DNA from: Pisaster brevispinus
Lineage: Eukaryota; Echinodermata; Asteroidea; Forcipulatida; Asteriidae
Direction: 5' to 3'
DNA: 64,000 nucleotides
NCBI GenBank assembly: GCA_023634235.1
Contig: JAMKCF010000015.1
Location: 8,032,087 to 8,096,086, forward strand
How positions within the stretch are numbered: position 1 is the first letter of the stretch; each line of letters starts with the position of its first letter. Below, piece after piece: positions 53,601 to 64,000 of the stretch. The position numbers and the translations under genes are program-made. The notes under the pieces are model-generated. The model searched no databases. It was not told where the DNA came from and saw only the letters and a program-made list of their open reading frames with translations.

Positions 53601-56600
53601 ACTTTCCTTAACCATATAAAATGACAATCACAAAGATGAAAAGTCACAGTTCAGCATTCAAAACAGTAAATCAACTGAAAGTCAGTCTAAAAAAAAAGTT
53701 TACCTCAAAAGAATGTTCCTTATTGTCTTCAATCCTGTAATCCAGAAGTACACTCAGACACACAACGTTACATTCAAACTTTCCACTCTTTGCCGTGCTG
53801 GAGGGATGGACAATTAGCGTTGGACTCTCCGGTAGACTGTATTTACGTTCTAGGTCCTTCTTCTGTTTCTCGTCATGTTTCTTCTTGTCCTAATAAAGTC
53901 ACATTGTGAAAGGGATGAAATCTATCCAACTGAAAAGTCTATTTAATCTAACGGAAGCACATTGTTCTCCTATGTAAGCAGAGCTTCCAGCATTTGCATC
54001 TTGCAATCAGGAAGATTTTGTACAACAATCTGGGAGGTATTTAGAAATTACATTCAATACAGAGCTTCCAGCATTTGCATCTTGCAATCAGGAAGATTTT
54101 GTACAACAATCTGGGAGGTATTTAGAAATTACATTCAATACAGAGCTTCCAGCATTTGCATCTTGCAATCAGGGAGATTTTGTACAACAATCTGGGAGGT
54201 ATTTAGAAATTACATTCAATACAGAGCTTCCAGCTTTTGCATCATGTAATCAAGGAGATTTTGTACAACAATCTTGGAGAAATGTAGAATTACATTAAAT
54301 ACAGAGCTTCCAGCATTTGCATCTTGCAATCAAGGAGATTTTGTGCAACAATCTGGGAGGTGTTTAGAAATTACATTCAATACAGAGCTTCCAGCATTTG
54401 CATCTTGCAATCAGGGAGATTTTAATTACGCGTCACATGAACACACAAAGTGCCGACAGATCCGATTCAAATAGGTATCCGTAGACTTGCAAAAAACCTC
54501 TTTACTAGTTTGAATACAGTCAAATTTGAGTAGGCGCTAACCTCCTTCTGCAAGTCCGTCTCCATTTCCTCCTCATCCTTGTTGTTCTCTTTTAATGTAG
54601 CATCGTCTTCAGTCCCTGGTGGTCTCACTGAAATCTGCTCTCCTTCCTCTTCCCTCTCCGCCTCCATCTTCAGCGTTTTAGTGAGGCGGGCGATTAGTTG
54701 TGACTTCAGACCCTTGGAGTTAAGACCTCGACACTCCAGTTCCTGACGGAGGTCATTCACCTATAGGAATGATGAATGACAGTTTAAGGTAGGGGTCATA
54801 GACTGGCTTTTGTCAGGATAATCCTGATTCATAGGCCAAAATATAAAGAAAGTAACAGAAACGTCACATGTGAGAGTTTTAGCTGAATACAGTGTCTACT
54901 TTCACAAGAACGTCAAACCCATCTACGTTTATCGAGGAGACAGTGGGTACCAACCACATCTCTAGAAGCAGCATTCCCGAACGGACACCAACCTCAGAAA
55001 TCTGAGAAACGATTCATGCATGAATCATTTTTCAGATTCAATTTTTAAAAATTGCAAATTTCTAATCAACAGGGGCAGTTCAGACAAAATAATTTCTCAG
55101 GATGCTTACTACCATAACCATCTCCATAACAAGTAGGCTTTTGGAAAGAAGTTACTTTTTTTTCTCTCTTCGAGGTCATTACCAAAGTATGACCCTACCA
55201 TTAAAGAAGGGTTCCCAAGGTAAAATTCACTTCTCAGATCCGCTCAATTTCTAATACATGGAGTACTTATAATGATGACACCCAAATTACAAGTCTCTGA
55301 CCTTAAGTTCAAATGTTGTAAAATGCCAGTCTTTGATACCCTCTAAGTGCCACTTTTGTAAAGATAATTTTCAGTTCCTAAATCTTGCCGACCTTCAATC
55401 AAAAAGGCATTGAACCTGGCCTTATGATTTGAACAAAATATTCCTCTTTGGAATGTGCAGACCCATGTGTTATTGCTATTTGGTGACATCACATTTCAAA
55501 TTTCGCTGTGAAAGATTTCGCTGAAATTTTACACCTTTTTTAGCGTGAGGATACAGACTTTTTCCCTTTTAATAAGAGGACTCTTATCTATTGGAAAATG
55601 AGCGCATCACAAAACTCACTTTGTCCATGAAACCCCACTGTTTAACGCATATTGCGCACCCTTACCCTACACACACAAATTTACACAAAAGTAAAACACA
55701 GTTCACTTCTTGACTTCAAAACTCACCTTCATGGTCTTGGGGTCAAGGAGACTAAAGTGTGTCGGCGTCGTGGTAACCGATGTCTCAGATTCTTCCTCGT
55801 CATCCTAAAAAGAAAATGAAAATACAAAATATCAAAAAACTGTCCTCTGTTAAATTGAGACATCAAATCACTCTTATCAAATAAGCAAAATATTTCTAGT
55901 GAAGAAGGACAAGGTTTCTCTTGACAACGAAACTTCGGAGAAGCTACTAATAAAACTAAAAAATTACAAAACAGTTGACTCTTGTTGTTGATCAATAATT
56001 TAACTTGGTTGAAAAGCTGATTTTTTTTCGTTTTCTGTTCGCAGAATAAGCGAACTGTGATTTTTGTGAAATTTTTCTTGTGATTCGTCTTAGGACTCTT
56101 TTGGGTAGATTAATAATTTCTTTGAGGACTTTCTTTCTGAAAGCTATTATAGTTTATAGATATTAATATTCTTGAGAAGCTGGTCTCCATATTTCCAAGA
56201 GGCCATGGAATCAGCCGTGTCTTATCTGTCAGTGAGATGGATATAATAGTGAAGTTAAAGATCGTGTCCAGAGTGGACAATGGGGACGCTTTCCGGATCC
56301 ACGTTTCTGCGATGATTAGTTGCATCCCTTCGTATCAAACACACAAAAAATGTCCAATTGCATTTTAAAAAGAGTGTTATTCCCCATGCTAACGAGCTGA
56401 GAATTGAAAAAAAAAAAAATAAAAAAAAAATCTCTACAAAATTTTCCCCGATGAAGCAAATGGTGATAGATCAACCAAGTTAAAAAAACTTTGTTGAAGC
56501 CCGACCCATTTAAATTGAAGGCGTCATCAAAATGGGGAAAAAGGAATTGATGATGCCTGGAAGATTTTTGACGAGTTGCTCAAATTGGCTCACTGAAAGA

Positions 56601-59600
56601 ACCTGGGAAAGCCTTAGGCTTTGTAATCACTCCAACTGTAGAAAAGCTGTAAAAAAATAGTGGTACTGTATACGTCTACTTGTATAAGAAAAGATGAGTT
56701 TGAATTGTTAATGTTTAGCTTTTCCCCCCTTGATCTATGTGTAGTTTATAGTTCAGTTAAGTAGTAAAACGGTTCAGCTTGAAGAATATGTCGTTTTAGA
56801 AAGCCGATGAAAAACAAAAGCAGTAAACAATTTTCTAATAAGTCAATCAAACTTTTGGAACGCTGAATTTGATTGACGTGTGGTGAAAAACCCATTTTAT
56901 GTTGTTTATATCAGTTGGATGTAAAGATGATTCAAATATTATTCCGACTTTAATTATTTCAAGTTCCAAAAATATTGGTACATCATGTTGCTTGGACAGG
57001 CAATTAGAAATACAGTACACTATTAATTTTGTTATGGTATTTTTTGTTTAATTAAAATAGAAATACATCGGGAAAGATAAAAAAATGTCATGTTTTTTTT
57101 TTCCTTAAAGAAGTTAGGTGTTGAAAGATTTTTGTGGGTTAAAAGTGAGTGTGTAGAAATACTAGTTTCTGTGCCTGCATGTCGCTGATTGGCGGCGGCT
57201 TCCCCAGAGGCTGTCGGTCCAGCTCCTGGAGTCTCTGCTTGTAACGGGCTCCGAGCCCCTCGTACTCCGCCCTGGTGGGTAAAAGATGCCATACATCCGG
57301 GAGGAAAATAACCACAGTTTCAACACAGGCGGGGACTAGTTGGCCCTTGGAGATCCTCTCTGGGCGGTGGTAATGCAGCTCAAGAAAACGGTACCTGGTG
57401 GGGGTTTGAATGATAGTGCATTAACGAAACCCGAGCCCTTCAGGGTTAGCTGCGGGTCATTTTTTATAGTCTAGATGTTCATTTGAAAAGCATGAGTGAG
57501 GTTAAAATGGTGGACGAGGATTTGAGTCGTAATGAATTTACAGATGAAGGCTACGAACTATTTTTGGAATGGAAGGCATGGTTTCGTTAAAAGTGATAGT
57601 AGACAATTTAAATTTCAATCTCCAGTGACCATTCCTCTAATGTCCCCGACGTTAGTTTGAACCAAAACCAACCCATCTTACTGTTTCAATGTTAAAGGTA
57701 TAATACAGGATTGGTAGAGCTGACAAAATGTCGCAGACAGTGATCATGTTTTGTGTACACAACCACATACATGAAATAACAAACCTGTGAACATTTTGGG
57801 TTAATTAGTTGCGTGAGTTAAAAGACAATAGTGAAAACCCATGCACAATTTTCAGCATGTAAACACATTGTTCTTAATTTGGGTTGTAACAACCGAAATT
57901 AGCTGTTGCTTTTTAAAGATTTTTCAGACACAGTTTTTTTTGAATATGACTAAATTTCACACAAAATATAAAATAACAACAATGAGCTTCATAATCAGTA
58001 AGCTTTCAGACTAAAACAAAGCAATGTTTTATCTCCTTATCAATTCTGAAATACCTTTACATAAACAACGCACCAGTATTGATCTTAAGGAGTTAAGACA
58101 TTGCAGAAAGCAACGACCCATGGGCAGTTTAACAGGTGCTTATAAGAATTAGTAATGTTGCAAATTTTAACATAAATGACCAAGATATCCTGGAATTAGG
58201 ACCCAACAGATACACACCATGTAAACATAGTTCTAATTGAGTCTGGAATTAGGACCCAACAGATACACACCATGTAAACATAGTTCTAATTGAGTCTGGA
58301 ATTAGGACCCAACAGATACACACCATGTAAACATAGTTCTCATGGAGTCTGGAATTAGGACCCAACAGACACACACTATGTAAATATAGTTCTAATTGAA
58401 TCTGGAATTAGGACCCAACAGATACACACCATGTAAACATAGTTCTAATTGAGTCTGGAATTAGGACCCAACAGATACACACCATGTAAACATAGTTCTA
58501 ATTGAGTCTGGAATTAGGACCCAACAGATACACACCATGTAAACATAGTTCTCATGGAGTCTGGAATTAGGACCCAACAGACACACACTATGTAAATATA
58601 GTTCTAATTGAATCTGGAATTAGGACCCAACAGATACACACCATGTAAACATAGTTCTAATTGAGTCTGGAATTAGGACCTAACAGATACACACCATGTA
58701 AACATAGTTCTAATTGAGTCTGGAATTAGGACCCAACAGACACACACCATGTAAACATAGTTCTATTTGAGTCTGGAATTAGGACCCAACAGATACACAC
58801 CATGTAAACATAGTTCTAATTGAGTCTGGAATTAGGACCCAACAGATACACACCATGTAAACATAGTTCTAATTGAGTCTGGAATTAGGACCCAACAGAT
58901 ACACACCATGTAAAAATAGTTCTAATTGAGTCTGGAATTAGGACCCAACAGATACACACCATGTAAACATAGTTCTAATTGAGTACAAGTGTAGTATTCC
59001 TTCAGGACACAATTTCAATGCATCATCCACCCTTACAACAGGTACCCAAGACTCCAGCAAGCTGGTGGAACTTCCAATATACATGATTACCAAGGAGTCT
59101 GCACAACAAATATTCAACCAGAATTTTTAATATTTTACATATATATATTTTTAAAGCCATACTATGTAATTAACAAGCCTGAGTGGTAATTCAATGTTGT
59201 AAGGGCAAGAAGTTTTGCCTCTAGCAAAAGGGCACCTCAATGAGGGCAAGTTGAAATTGACTGGAACATTTCAAGGGGCGTCAAGGCAATGGCAAGGGGC
59301 ATGGAGGCGATTGCCTCTGTTGCCTACAGTAAGTATCGAGCCTGCAACAGTCAACAGTAATTGTATGGACTGATTGATTGATTCACAGAGGTAAGTACAG
59401 TGATGAACGTATCTTAAAATTGACGTAAAATCAAACATCAGTAAATCCCATCAATGTTTTAAAAAATTTTTTTTCTTCAATTGCATCATTTTGGGAAAGG
59501 GACAACTTTAACGTTCAAAGTCCATTCCTTGTCTAGAATTAACGTATTCTTTTTTATTGTCACTGTAAGTTTGAAGAATTCTAACAACAAAAGTGACAAA

Positions 59601-62600
59601 CTAAACTTTTAAAATGACAGACGGCCCAGAAAAACACTTGTTCCCAAGGTTTTTTTTTATTGTTTTGAAAACAATCTTATCCACTTATTGTAAACTGAGT
59701 GACAAAATGACATCGTTGGTCATTCTCAATTGATGATCCTTTTGCAATCTCACCATCATTTAAGATGGTATAGGTCACTTTGCATAACTCAGTAATGTCT
59801 TACAACACTTACAAATTACGTACACAACGTGAGGAAACTTACATTAGTTTTGCCGACCTAAATTGTCCAGTCTTAACGACTTGTCATCCGTACAAATTCA
59901 TTAGCGAGCCAACGACTCTTAAGGTTACACGAATGTTAAACGATTTCACCATGGACAAGAGATATGTTAATTGCTATAACATCAACCTGTGAAAAACAGT
60001 GTCAAAATGAGGGCATACATGTACCTTTTGGAGAGAGCACACACTAAATGGTCGACCTTGCGTTGAAAAAAAAAAAAAAAAAAAAAAACCACACACAAAA
60101 AAGTCGCTGACTGACTTTTCAGGATGATGCTGCACCCGAGCTAAGACCATCGGAAACAAATCAACGAAGGGTTGTTTACGATCCGAGTATAACTATGATA
60201 TTTGTAAGGCGATCCGCATCAGTTGGCATCAGAAAAAAATTGCAAGAGAGAGAAAATTTTCCTACTTCTGCTCAGTGTTCCCGACAAGCGGGAACCAATC
60301 ACTAGATTTTACATTAAGGACCGTATGCATTGATTGCGTTTTTGCATTAATTAGTGCCTGTGTAAGCTTTCGCGCAACACGTGTTTGGCTATCCACGCAG
60401 AACGTGCTTTAGCAACTGGTCCTTGATCGAGGGTGAAATGAGCCTGGTTTTGTCAGGGTGACCTCTTGTTCCACAGCATTCACACAATTTCTCAATTTGA
60501 GTGACCTGAGCGTTAATTTCTGCCTGATCCCGATGGTTCCGCCGCAGCGCAAGCGAAACACAGGACAACCCGAGGGTGGCTTTACCCTCTGGGTAAATTT
60601 TTGCCATGTACATGTATACAAACTGTAAGGCAAGTAAAGCATAGCCCTCACGTCAGTAATTCTTAATGCTTACATGCCGACTTCAACTAGCAGTTGCAAT
60701 CAACTCAAACTTACCTTTCTATATGTTTGCTTTGCGTCAAAATGTTGGCCGTAATAAAAGCTCGCATAGTGACATTCTCTATACTCAACCTCCATAGGAT
60801 TTTAAAATTTGTTTTGTATTTATTGCACATCTACAAGTGCATTTTTGTAGAATATGTTATGATGTACCAGAACAAAGATTCGGGCCAAAGCGGCAATCGA
60901 GCAAACAGCTAGCTCAAAAGTCCTGCCGGCCAACCGCAGAAAAATATAAGGGCAAACACTGTTGTACCACAAAGTGTTTAGCCCACCCTAATTCAGAAAT
61001 TGAGAAATTGTGCATTGAGGTCAACAGAGGCATTTGTAGCGTCAATGGACTGAGTTTTCTCTTTTAATCAACAGCTTTAATACCATCAAGCTACGTTGAT
61101 GTCATGTTTGCTGTCGAGGCTTTGCAATGAAATATGAAGTTAACCCCCAAGGTATAACCAATGCTACCCTACAATAAAACATCAAAACAAACCGTGAATG
61201 GAGCCTCCGCACATAGGCACATCTCTGGAGAACCACATAAAGATGTGATGATCAGACTCCTAAATGTCTACAATACCTCGATTAAAATAAACCACTATTT
61301 CCGGACACACCAAAGTTATAAGAACACATACATGCAGTAAAGTGGTGTAAAAAAGAAGAAGAGAGAATTAAAGTGAATGTCTAATTACAAAATTGATTAT
61401 GAATTATTGGCTAAATGAAATACATACCAGTGAAGACAACCACTCAAATCAATCCCAGTCAGCGCTTTGGTTGTTCGAATTGCAGTTTTGATCAACACAG
61501 TGGTGTCGTTTACAGGATCCTGACCATCGAGTGACGGGGACCAGGGACCCCCGATAGCCATAGCTTCATTTTTACCCTTCTGACCGACGAGAAAGTTGAT
61601 GAGACGCGTCGGATGTTGAAAGTTCTCACGGACATCGCTGGAGTCCTGTGGCCTCGAACAACACTGCTCGTAAAAGTCATCAAGATTACTGGATGCCATC
61701 ATCATGACCTGGGCAGAAAGAATGTTAGACGTAAGAATGTAAAGTGTGATGTCATACCATGTAGCCAGTACCGTGTTAAATAGGGGGTTCCAAGGTCAAA
61801 TTCAGTTTTGTGACCCCACTCATTTTCCTACCTTCAGCTCCTCTGAGTTATTTTCGTCTTTAATAATTTTCCTCCTGTAGCCCCTTACCAAGAGTGGCTT
61901 TTGAGCCTTGTTTGGGGCAAACTTGCATAAAAAATAAATAAATAAAGTTTAACAAAATAGATGAGAGTCCTCACCATGTTTATACTGCACGTTTAAACCT
62001 AGCCACGTGGTCTCCTCTCAACCAAAGCAGAATGGATAAACTGTCCCGCGTATTTATTTAAAAAAAAAATAACACCTTATCTGGTAGTAAGGCTAGTCTG
62101 CATGTGGCTGTGACCAGCCTTCTGCTGGCCTGCTGGCAGAGCTGCATCGCCGCCCAGTTAAAGACCTTATATCCTTCAAAATTGTCACCCATGTCTACAA
62201 ATTTGTTCACGCTCACTCTCTTGTCATATCTGGTTGGTATATTGCCACAACTCTAATATTTCGGATGCATGCAGGCACTGACTCTGCTCATCAGCTGATC
62301 AGACCTGGCTTTCTATTCCCAGAACTAGGAGGAAGGCTGGGGATAGCGTCTGTGGAATCAGCTTCCTGCCTCTCTAAGAGAAGCAATCTTGATGCTTGTA
62401 TTCAAACGCCTCCGTAAGACATTCTTGTTCCAAGACCAATCCTTATTTATCTGTTTCTGTTTCTTTAGTTAATTATTTAATTATTCATTTGCTGTAATTT
62501 CCTATAAAGTGCTCTGTTCATTATTATTATCATTATTGTTATGAACCATCTTTTTATGTGAACACAGAAAAACACAGCTCTTTGTAATTTGGCATTGATT

Positions 62601-64000
62601 TAAGCACATTAAATTACAACTGCAAGAATGGATTCCATTGTGACAGTAAAAAAAACAACAACAACAACAAAACTTTGCAAATGGACTGCAATAGAATATT
62701 AAAGATGACATTTGGTCTGCAAGGGTCATAGACACTTAAAGGTACAGTCATAGATTGTTTTTTGGTCAACGTAATGCTGATTTAAAGGCAAAATTATAAA
62801 GAAAGATACAATAAAAGTCACATGTGAAAGTTTCAGCTGAATATAGTGTCTACTTGCTGAGAAAACAGCAAAAACACTGTCACAGTCTTTTCACACAAAC
62901 ATCAAATCCATCCACGTTTAAAGAGATGACAGGGACCCCATCTCTGACCACAGCATTTGCAAACGGACACAAATCCTTCAGAAATCGGAGAGACGATTCT
63001 CAGATTCAAATTTTTGGCGTGAGAAATGACCCAAACCATAATTATTACTTTGAAGGGAATCCTTCCTCAAAATAGTTTATACTGCCAACAGCTGCAGTAA
63101 AAGTGAAGTTTTGTACGGTCATTAACTTTTAAATTGAGGGTATACCCAAACATTAATGACCATAAATGCTTACTTGGTGAAGAGCACTTGGCCCAATTTC
63201 ATAGAGCTGCTTAACGGCCGATTTTGTGCTTACTGCGAGAGTTTCATTTCATAGCGCTGCTAACTGTAAGCACACGAAAAAGGCATGCTAACCTTCCGGT
63301 GCTTGCTCTATGAAAATGAATGATGTAACAATGCAAATCCATGGTGAACGAGCAAGCTGGCTGCCTAATTTTCTTGCTAACCTGTGAAATACCTAACCTT
63401 TAGCACATTTTTCTGCTGTAGTAAGCACAAATATTTGCTTACCGTTAAGCAGCGCTATGAAGTTGGGCCCCGGAGAGTTGTTGATATGGTATAAAATTGT
63501 TAGAAATGACCCCCTTTGAAGTAATGTAGTTTTAGAGAAAGAGCTAGTTTTTCACCTCTAAATTTAAATCTGAGAAAGGCTTCAGGCATGAAGCTTTTCT
63601 CAGACATCTGAAAGCACACAATTCTATGCAACAAGGGCGTTTGTTTCTGTCAATATGTTCTTGCAACTTCAACGAACAAATGAGCCGAAATTTTCACAGT
63701 TTTGTTGTTGTTATGCGTATGTTGGTATACACCAAGTGAGGATACTGGTCTTTCACAATTACCAAAAGTATACCCTGCCCTTAACGAACCCATTGAAACA
63801 AAAACACATAAACTGAAGTGCAACAAATGAACTTTAACCTTTGCACTGTACTTGTAGCTTGCATCAGAGGGTTCCAACACTGCATCGTTCTTCTCCAAGG
63901 GTTCAACATCTTTACTCATGACATGGAAGCTGCAACTGTTACCCAGCCCAAGAGTACGGTGCAAGGGGAAGGCCTCTTGCCAGGTGAAGTTAGATGCAAA
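47683..64000 (-). CDS. CCAR1: Cell division cycle and apoptosis regulator 1, C-terminal 771 residues in 13 exons (5' part outside window)
   Basis: Minus-strand exons 64000-63839, 61708-61428, 57394-57163, 55804-55727, 54760-54542, 53889-53704, 53378-53280, 52799-52689, 52509-52425, 51343-51150, 50225-50069, 49083-48889 and 47999-47683 join in frame (2316 nt). Domains in order: the DBC1/inactive-Nudix region (FTWQEAFPL, FQHPTRLINFLVG, EAMAIGGPWSPSLDG, VLIKTAIR, ALTGIDLSGC); a SAP DNA-binding motif at 54760-54542 (NDLRQELECRGLNSKGLKSQ); FECNVVCLSVLLDYRIEDNK; VSLFAELFNEMLQRDF; a lysine/acid-rich linker; an EF-hand-like block (VYFDQNHTNYLVD, HSIGLHLSRSQ); and a C-terminal coiled coil (DIQNLLQKVEKSEQDRL onward). 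The SAP motif marks CCAR1 rather than CCAR2. CCAR1 is a nuclear coactivator linking Mediator, nuclear receptors, p53 and beta-catenin, and it affects splicing. The N-terminal S1-like domain lies right of the window. Confidence 0.95.
48611..48835 (-). mobile_element. LINE ORF2 C-terminal fragment in the last CCAR1 intron
   Basis: The minus strand reads LVLWEPTHGVRLRGRQRM, then SYVGVL and ELSACIEDREDRSR. This is the usual basic segment after the reverse transcriptase of several non-LTR clades (WEP.HG.R.RGR). About 60 codons are free of stops. The insert ends 54 bp from CCAR1 exon 49083-48889. Confidence 0.7.
49145..49315 (+). mobile_element. Truncated MITE family G copy in CCAR1 intron
   Basis: The left end GGTAGGGTTATAGATTGG and the first 150 bp of the family are present; the right part is lost. 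Confidence 0.65.
50291..50416 (+). mobile_element. SINE family 1 5' half, CCAR1 intron
   Basis: CTGATCAGCAGAGTGTGGG and GTCCTTAAGCAAGATACT match the family. The copy then dissolves into a 34-bp minisatellite that starts in its own sequence. Confidence 0.8.
50400..50568. repeat. Minisatellite, 34-bp unit, 5 copies
   Basis: CAAGATACTATACCAGAATT recurs at 50400, 50434, 50468, 50502 and 50536. The first copy continues the SINE sequence before it. Confidence 0.95.
50877..51010. mobile_element. Truncated MITE family E piece in CCAR1 intron
   Basis: It begins GGGGCCAATTTCATAGAGCT and carries GGATACCAGTCACAA and AGCTGGTAACCTTTTTCTGG blocks. The right terminus is missing. Confidence 0.6.
51805..52364. 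repeat. Minisatellite, 45-bp unit, about 12.5 copies, CCAR1 intron
   Basis: CCATTGGGG occurs 13 times at exact 45-bp steps from 51812 to 52352. Copies differ at a few positions, and block-wise variants suggest recent spread from the right. The array ends 60 bp from exon 52509-52425. Confidence 0.95.
52903..53137. mobile_element. MITE family E subfamily copy with TTTA microsatellite inside
   Basis: The termini GGGCCCAATTTCATAGAGCT and GCTCTATAATATTGGACCC flank about 230 bp, including a TTTA/TTAT run at about 53034-53090. It lies in the CCAR1 intron between exons 53280 and 52799. Confidence 0.8.
53165..53260 (-). mobile_element. SINE family 1 fragment beside a CCAR1 exon
   Basis: The minus strand shows GGGTTCGAGTCCCGG and the start of the body (CTTGACACCTGTGTCCTTAA). 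It ends about 20 bp from the exon boundary at 53280. Confidence 0.75.
53979..54424. repeat. Minisatellite, 81-bp unit, 5.5 copies, CCAR1 intron
   Basis: GAGCTTCCAGCATTTGCATC starts copies at 53981, 54062, 54143, 54224, 54304 and 54385. The unit is a multiple of three, so a spurious open frame appears. Confidence 0.95.
54786..55204 (+). mobile_element. MITE family G copy in CCAR1 intron
   Basis: The left terminus AAGGTAGGGGTCATAGACTG and right terminus AGTATGACCCTACCATT are both readable. The interior matches GTGAGAGTTTTAGCTGAATA and CAGAAATCTGAGAAACGATT. Confidence 0.75.
55984..57162. other. CCAR1 intron, no gene or clear repeat
   Basis: AT-rich sequence with an A-rich tract at 56409-56430. 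The short ORFs show no family resemblance. Confidence 0.4.
57692..58066 (-). mobile_element. MITE family A copy in CCAR1 intron
   Basis: It begins AGGTATAATACAGGATTGG and ends with a decayed terminus (TTCTGAAATACCT). The interior contains GTCGCAGACAGTGATCATG. Confidence 0.8.
58191..58983. repeat. Minisatellite, 53-bp unit, 15 copies, CCAR1 intron
   Basis: TGGAATTAGGACCCAACAGA starts each unit. Two marked variants (CATGGAG, and CACACTATGTAAATA) reappear together about 212 bp apart, showing a four-unit higher-order repeat. Confidence 0.95.
59346..60330. other. CCAR1 intron, nothing recognised
   Basis: The stretch is AT-rich and contains a poly-A run at 60066-60088. No repeat family, exon or RNA gene was seen. 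Confidence 0.4.
60385..60630 (-). other. Unassigned protein-like open frame in a CCAR1 intron
   Basis: The minus strand reads MYMAKIYPEGKATLGLSC, RNHRDQAEINAQVTQIEK and GTRGHPDKTRLISPSIKDQ without a stop, preceded by an acceptor-like CCTTACAG at about 60627. Its composition looks like real coding sequence, but I do not recognise the family. Its 3' end runs into dispersed repeat H. It could be a retrocopy fragment, a transposon gene piece or chance. Confidence 0.3.
62090..62535 (+). mobile_element. Decayed CR1/L2-like LINE 3' end in CCAR1 intron
   Basis: Broken plus-strand frames read LHRRPVKDLISFKIVTHVYK and later LWNQLPASL and MLVFKRLRKTFLF. These match the conserved C-terminal reverse-transcriptase pattern of CR1/L2-type elements (WNSLP...FK..LKT.LF). 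It closes with AAAGTGCTCTG and an ATT-rich tail. Confidence 0.65.
62736..63178 (+). mobile_element. MITE family G copy in CCAR1 intron
   Basis: It begins AAAGGTACAGTCATAGATTG and contains AAAGTTTCAGCTGAATATAG and CAGAAATCGGAGAGACGATT blocks. Confidence 0.7.
63190..63470. mobile_element. MITE family E subfamily copy in CCAR1 intron
   Basis: It begins GGCCCAATTTCATAGAGCTG and ends CGCTATGAAGTTGGGCC, a subfamily with ATAGAGCTGCTTA termini. The interior GTGCTTACTG block is repeated in inverted form. Confidence 0.8.

Noticed and set aside
53962..54474. Repetitive open frames of 95 and 66 codons on the plus strand
   Set aside because: They are the 81-bp minisatellite inside a CCAR1 intron, antisense to the gene, with no family resemblance.

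Overview
The window is animal nuclear DNA: AT-rich, intron-rich, and full of short non-autonomous transposons and tRNA-derived SINEs. Six protein-coding genes can be recognised by joining short exons across GT/AG junctions, and every junction given here keeps the reading frame. The gene set, the divergence from human proteins and the style of the MITEs and SINEs fit an invertebrate deuterostome, most likely an echinoderm. That placement is inference; no marker in the window proves it. No bacterial, organellar or viral genes and no CRISPR arrays were seen.

Layout, left to right: MZB1-like ER chaperone (+, last two exons, 679-2536); renalase RNLS (-, 7 coding exons, 13438-6088); AP1AR/gadkin (+, 6 exons, 15023-25283); CFAP96 (the C4orf47 family; -, 7 coding exons, 37503-33053); LRRC20 (+, 4 exons, 40748-42915); CCAR1 (-, the last 13 exons, 64000-47683, running off the right edge). 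The strands alternate strictly (+ - + - + -). RNLS/AP1AR and CFAP96/LRRC20 are therefore head-to-head pairs with start codons 1.6 and 3.2 kb apart, while MZB1/RNLS, AP1AR/CFAP96 and LRRC20/CCAR1 are tail-to-tail. The genes do not form one pathway: they cover ER chaperoning, flavin redox metabolism, AP-1 vesicle traffic, cilia, an LRR protein of unknown role and a nuclear coactivator.

Introns and intergenic DNA are mostly repeats. There are at least six inverted-terminal-repeat MITE families, three of them bounded by TTAA like piggyBac elements. One 717-bp foldback element lies beside an 84-bp relative in RNLS intron 1. At least three tRNA-headed SINE families and three decayed LINE 3' ends are present. 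Five minisatellites have units of 96, 53, 45, 81 and 34 bp; one begins on the base after the LRRC20 stop codon and three lie in CCAR1 introns. Two SINEs have been split by MITE insertion, which gives a local order of events.

No undescribed multi-gene system was found. The points most worth following are the MZB1 orthologue with a lysine-rich tail before its KEEL signal, the terminal CFAP96 micro-exon, the foldback pair, the MITE copies that sit directly before AATAAA in two 3' flanks, and the clustering of RNLS, LRRC20 and CCAR1, whose human orthologues all lie on chromosome 10q.
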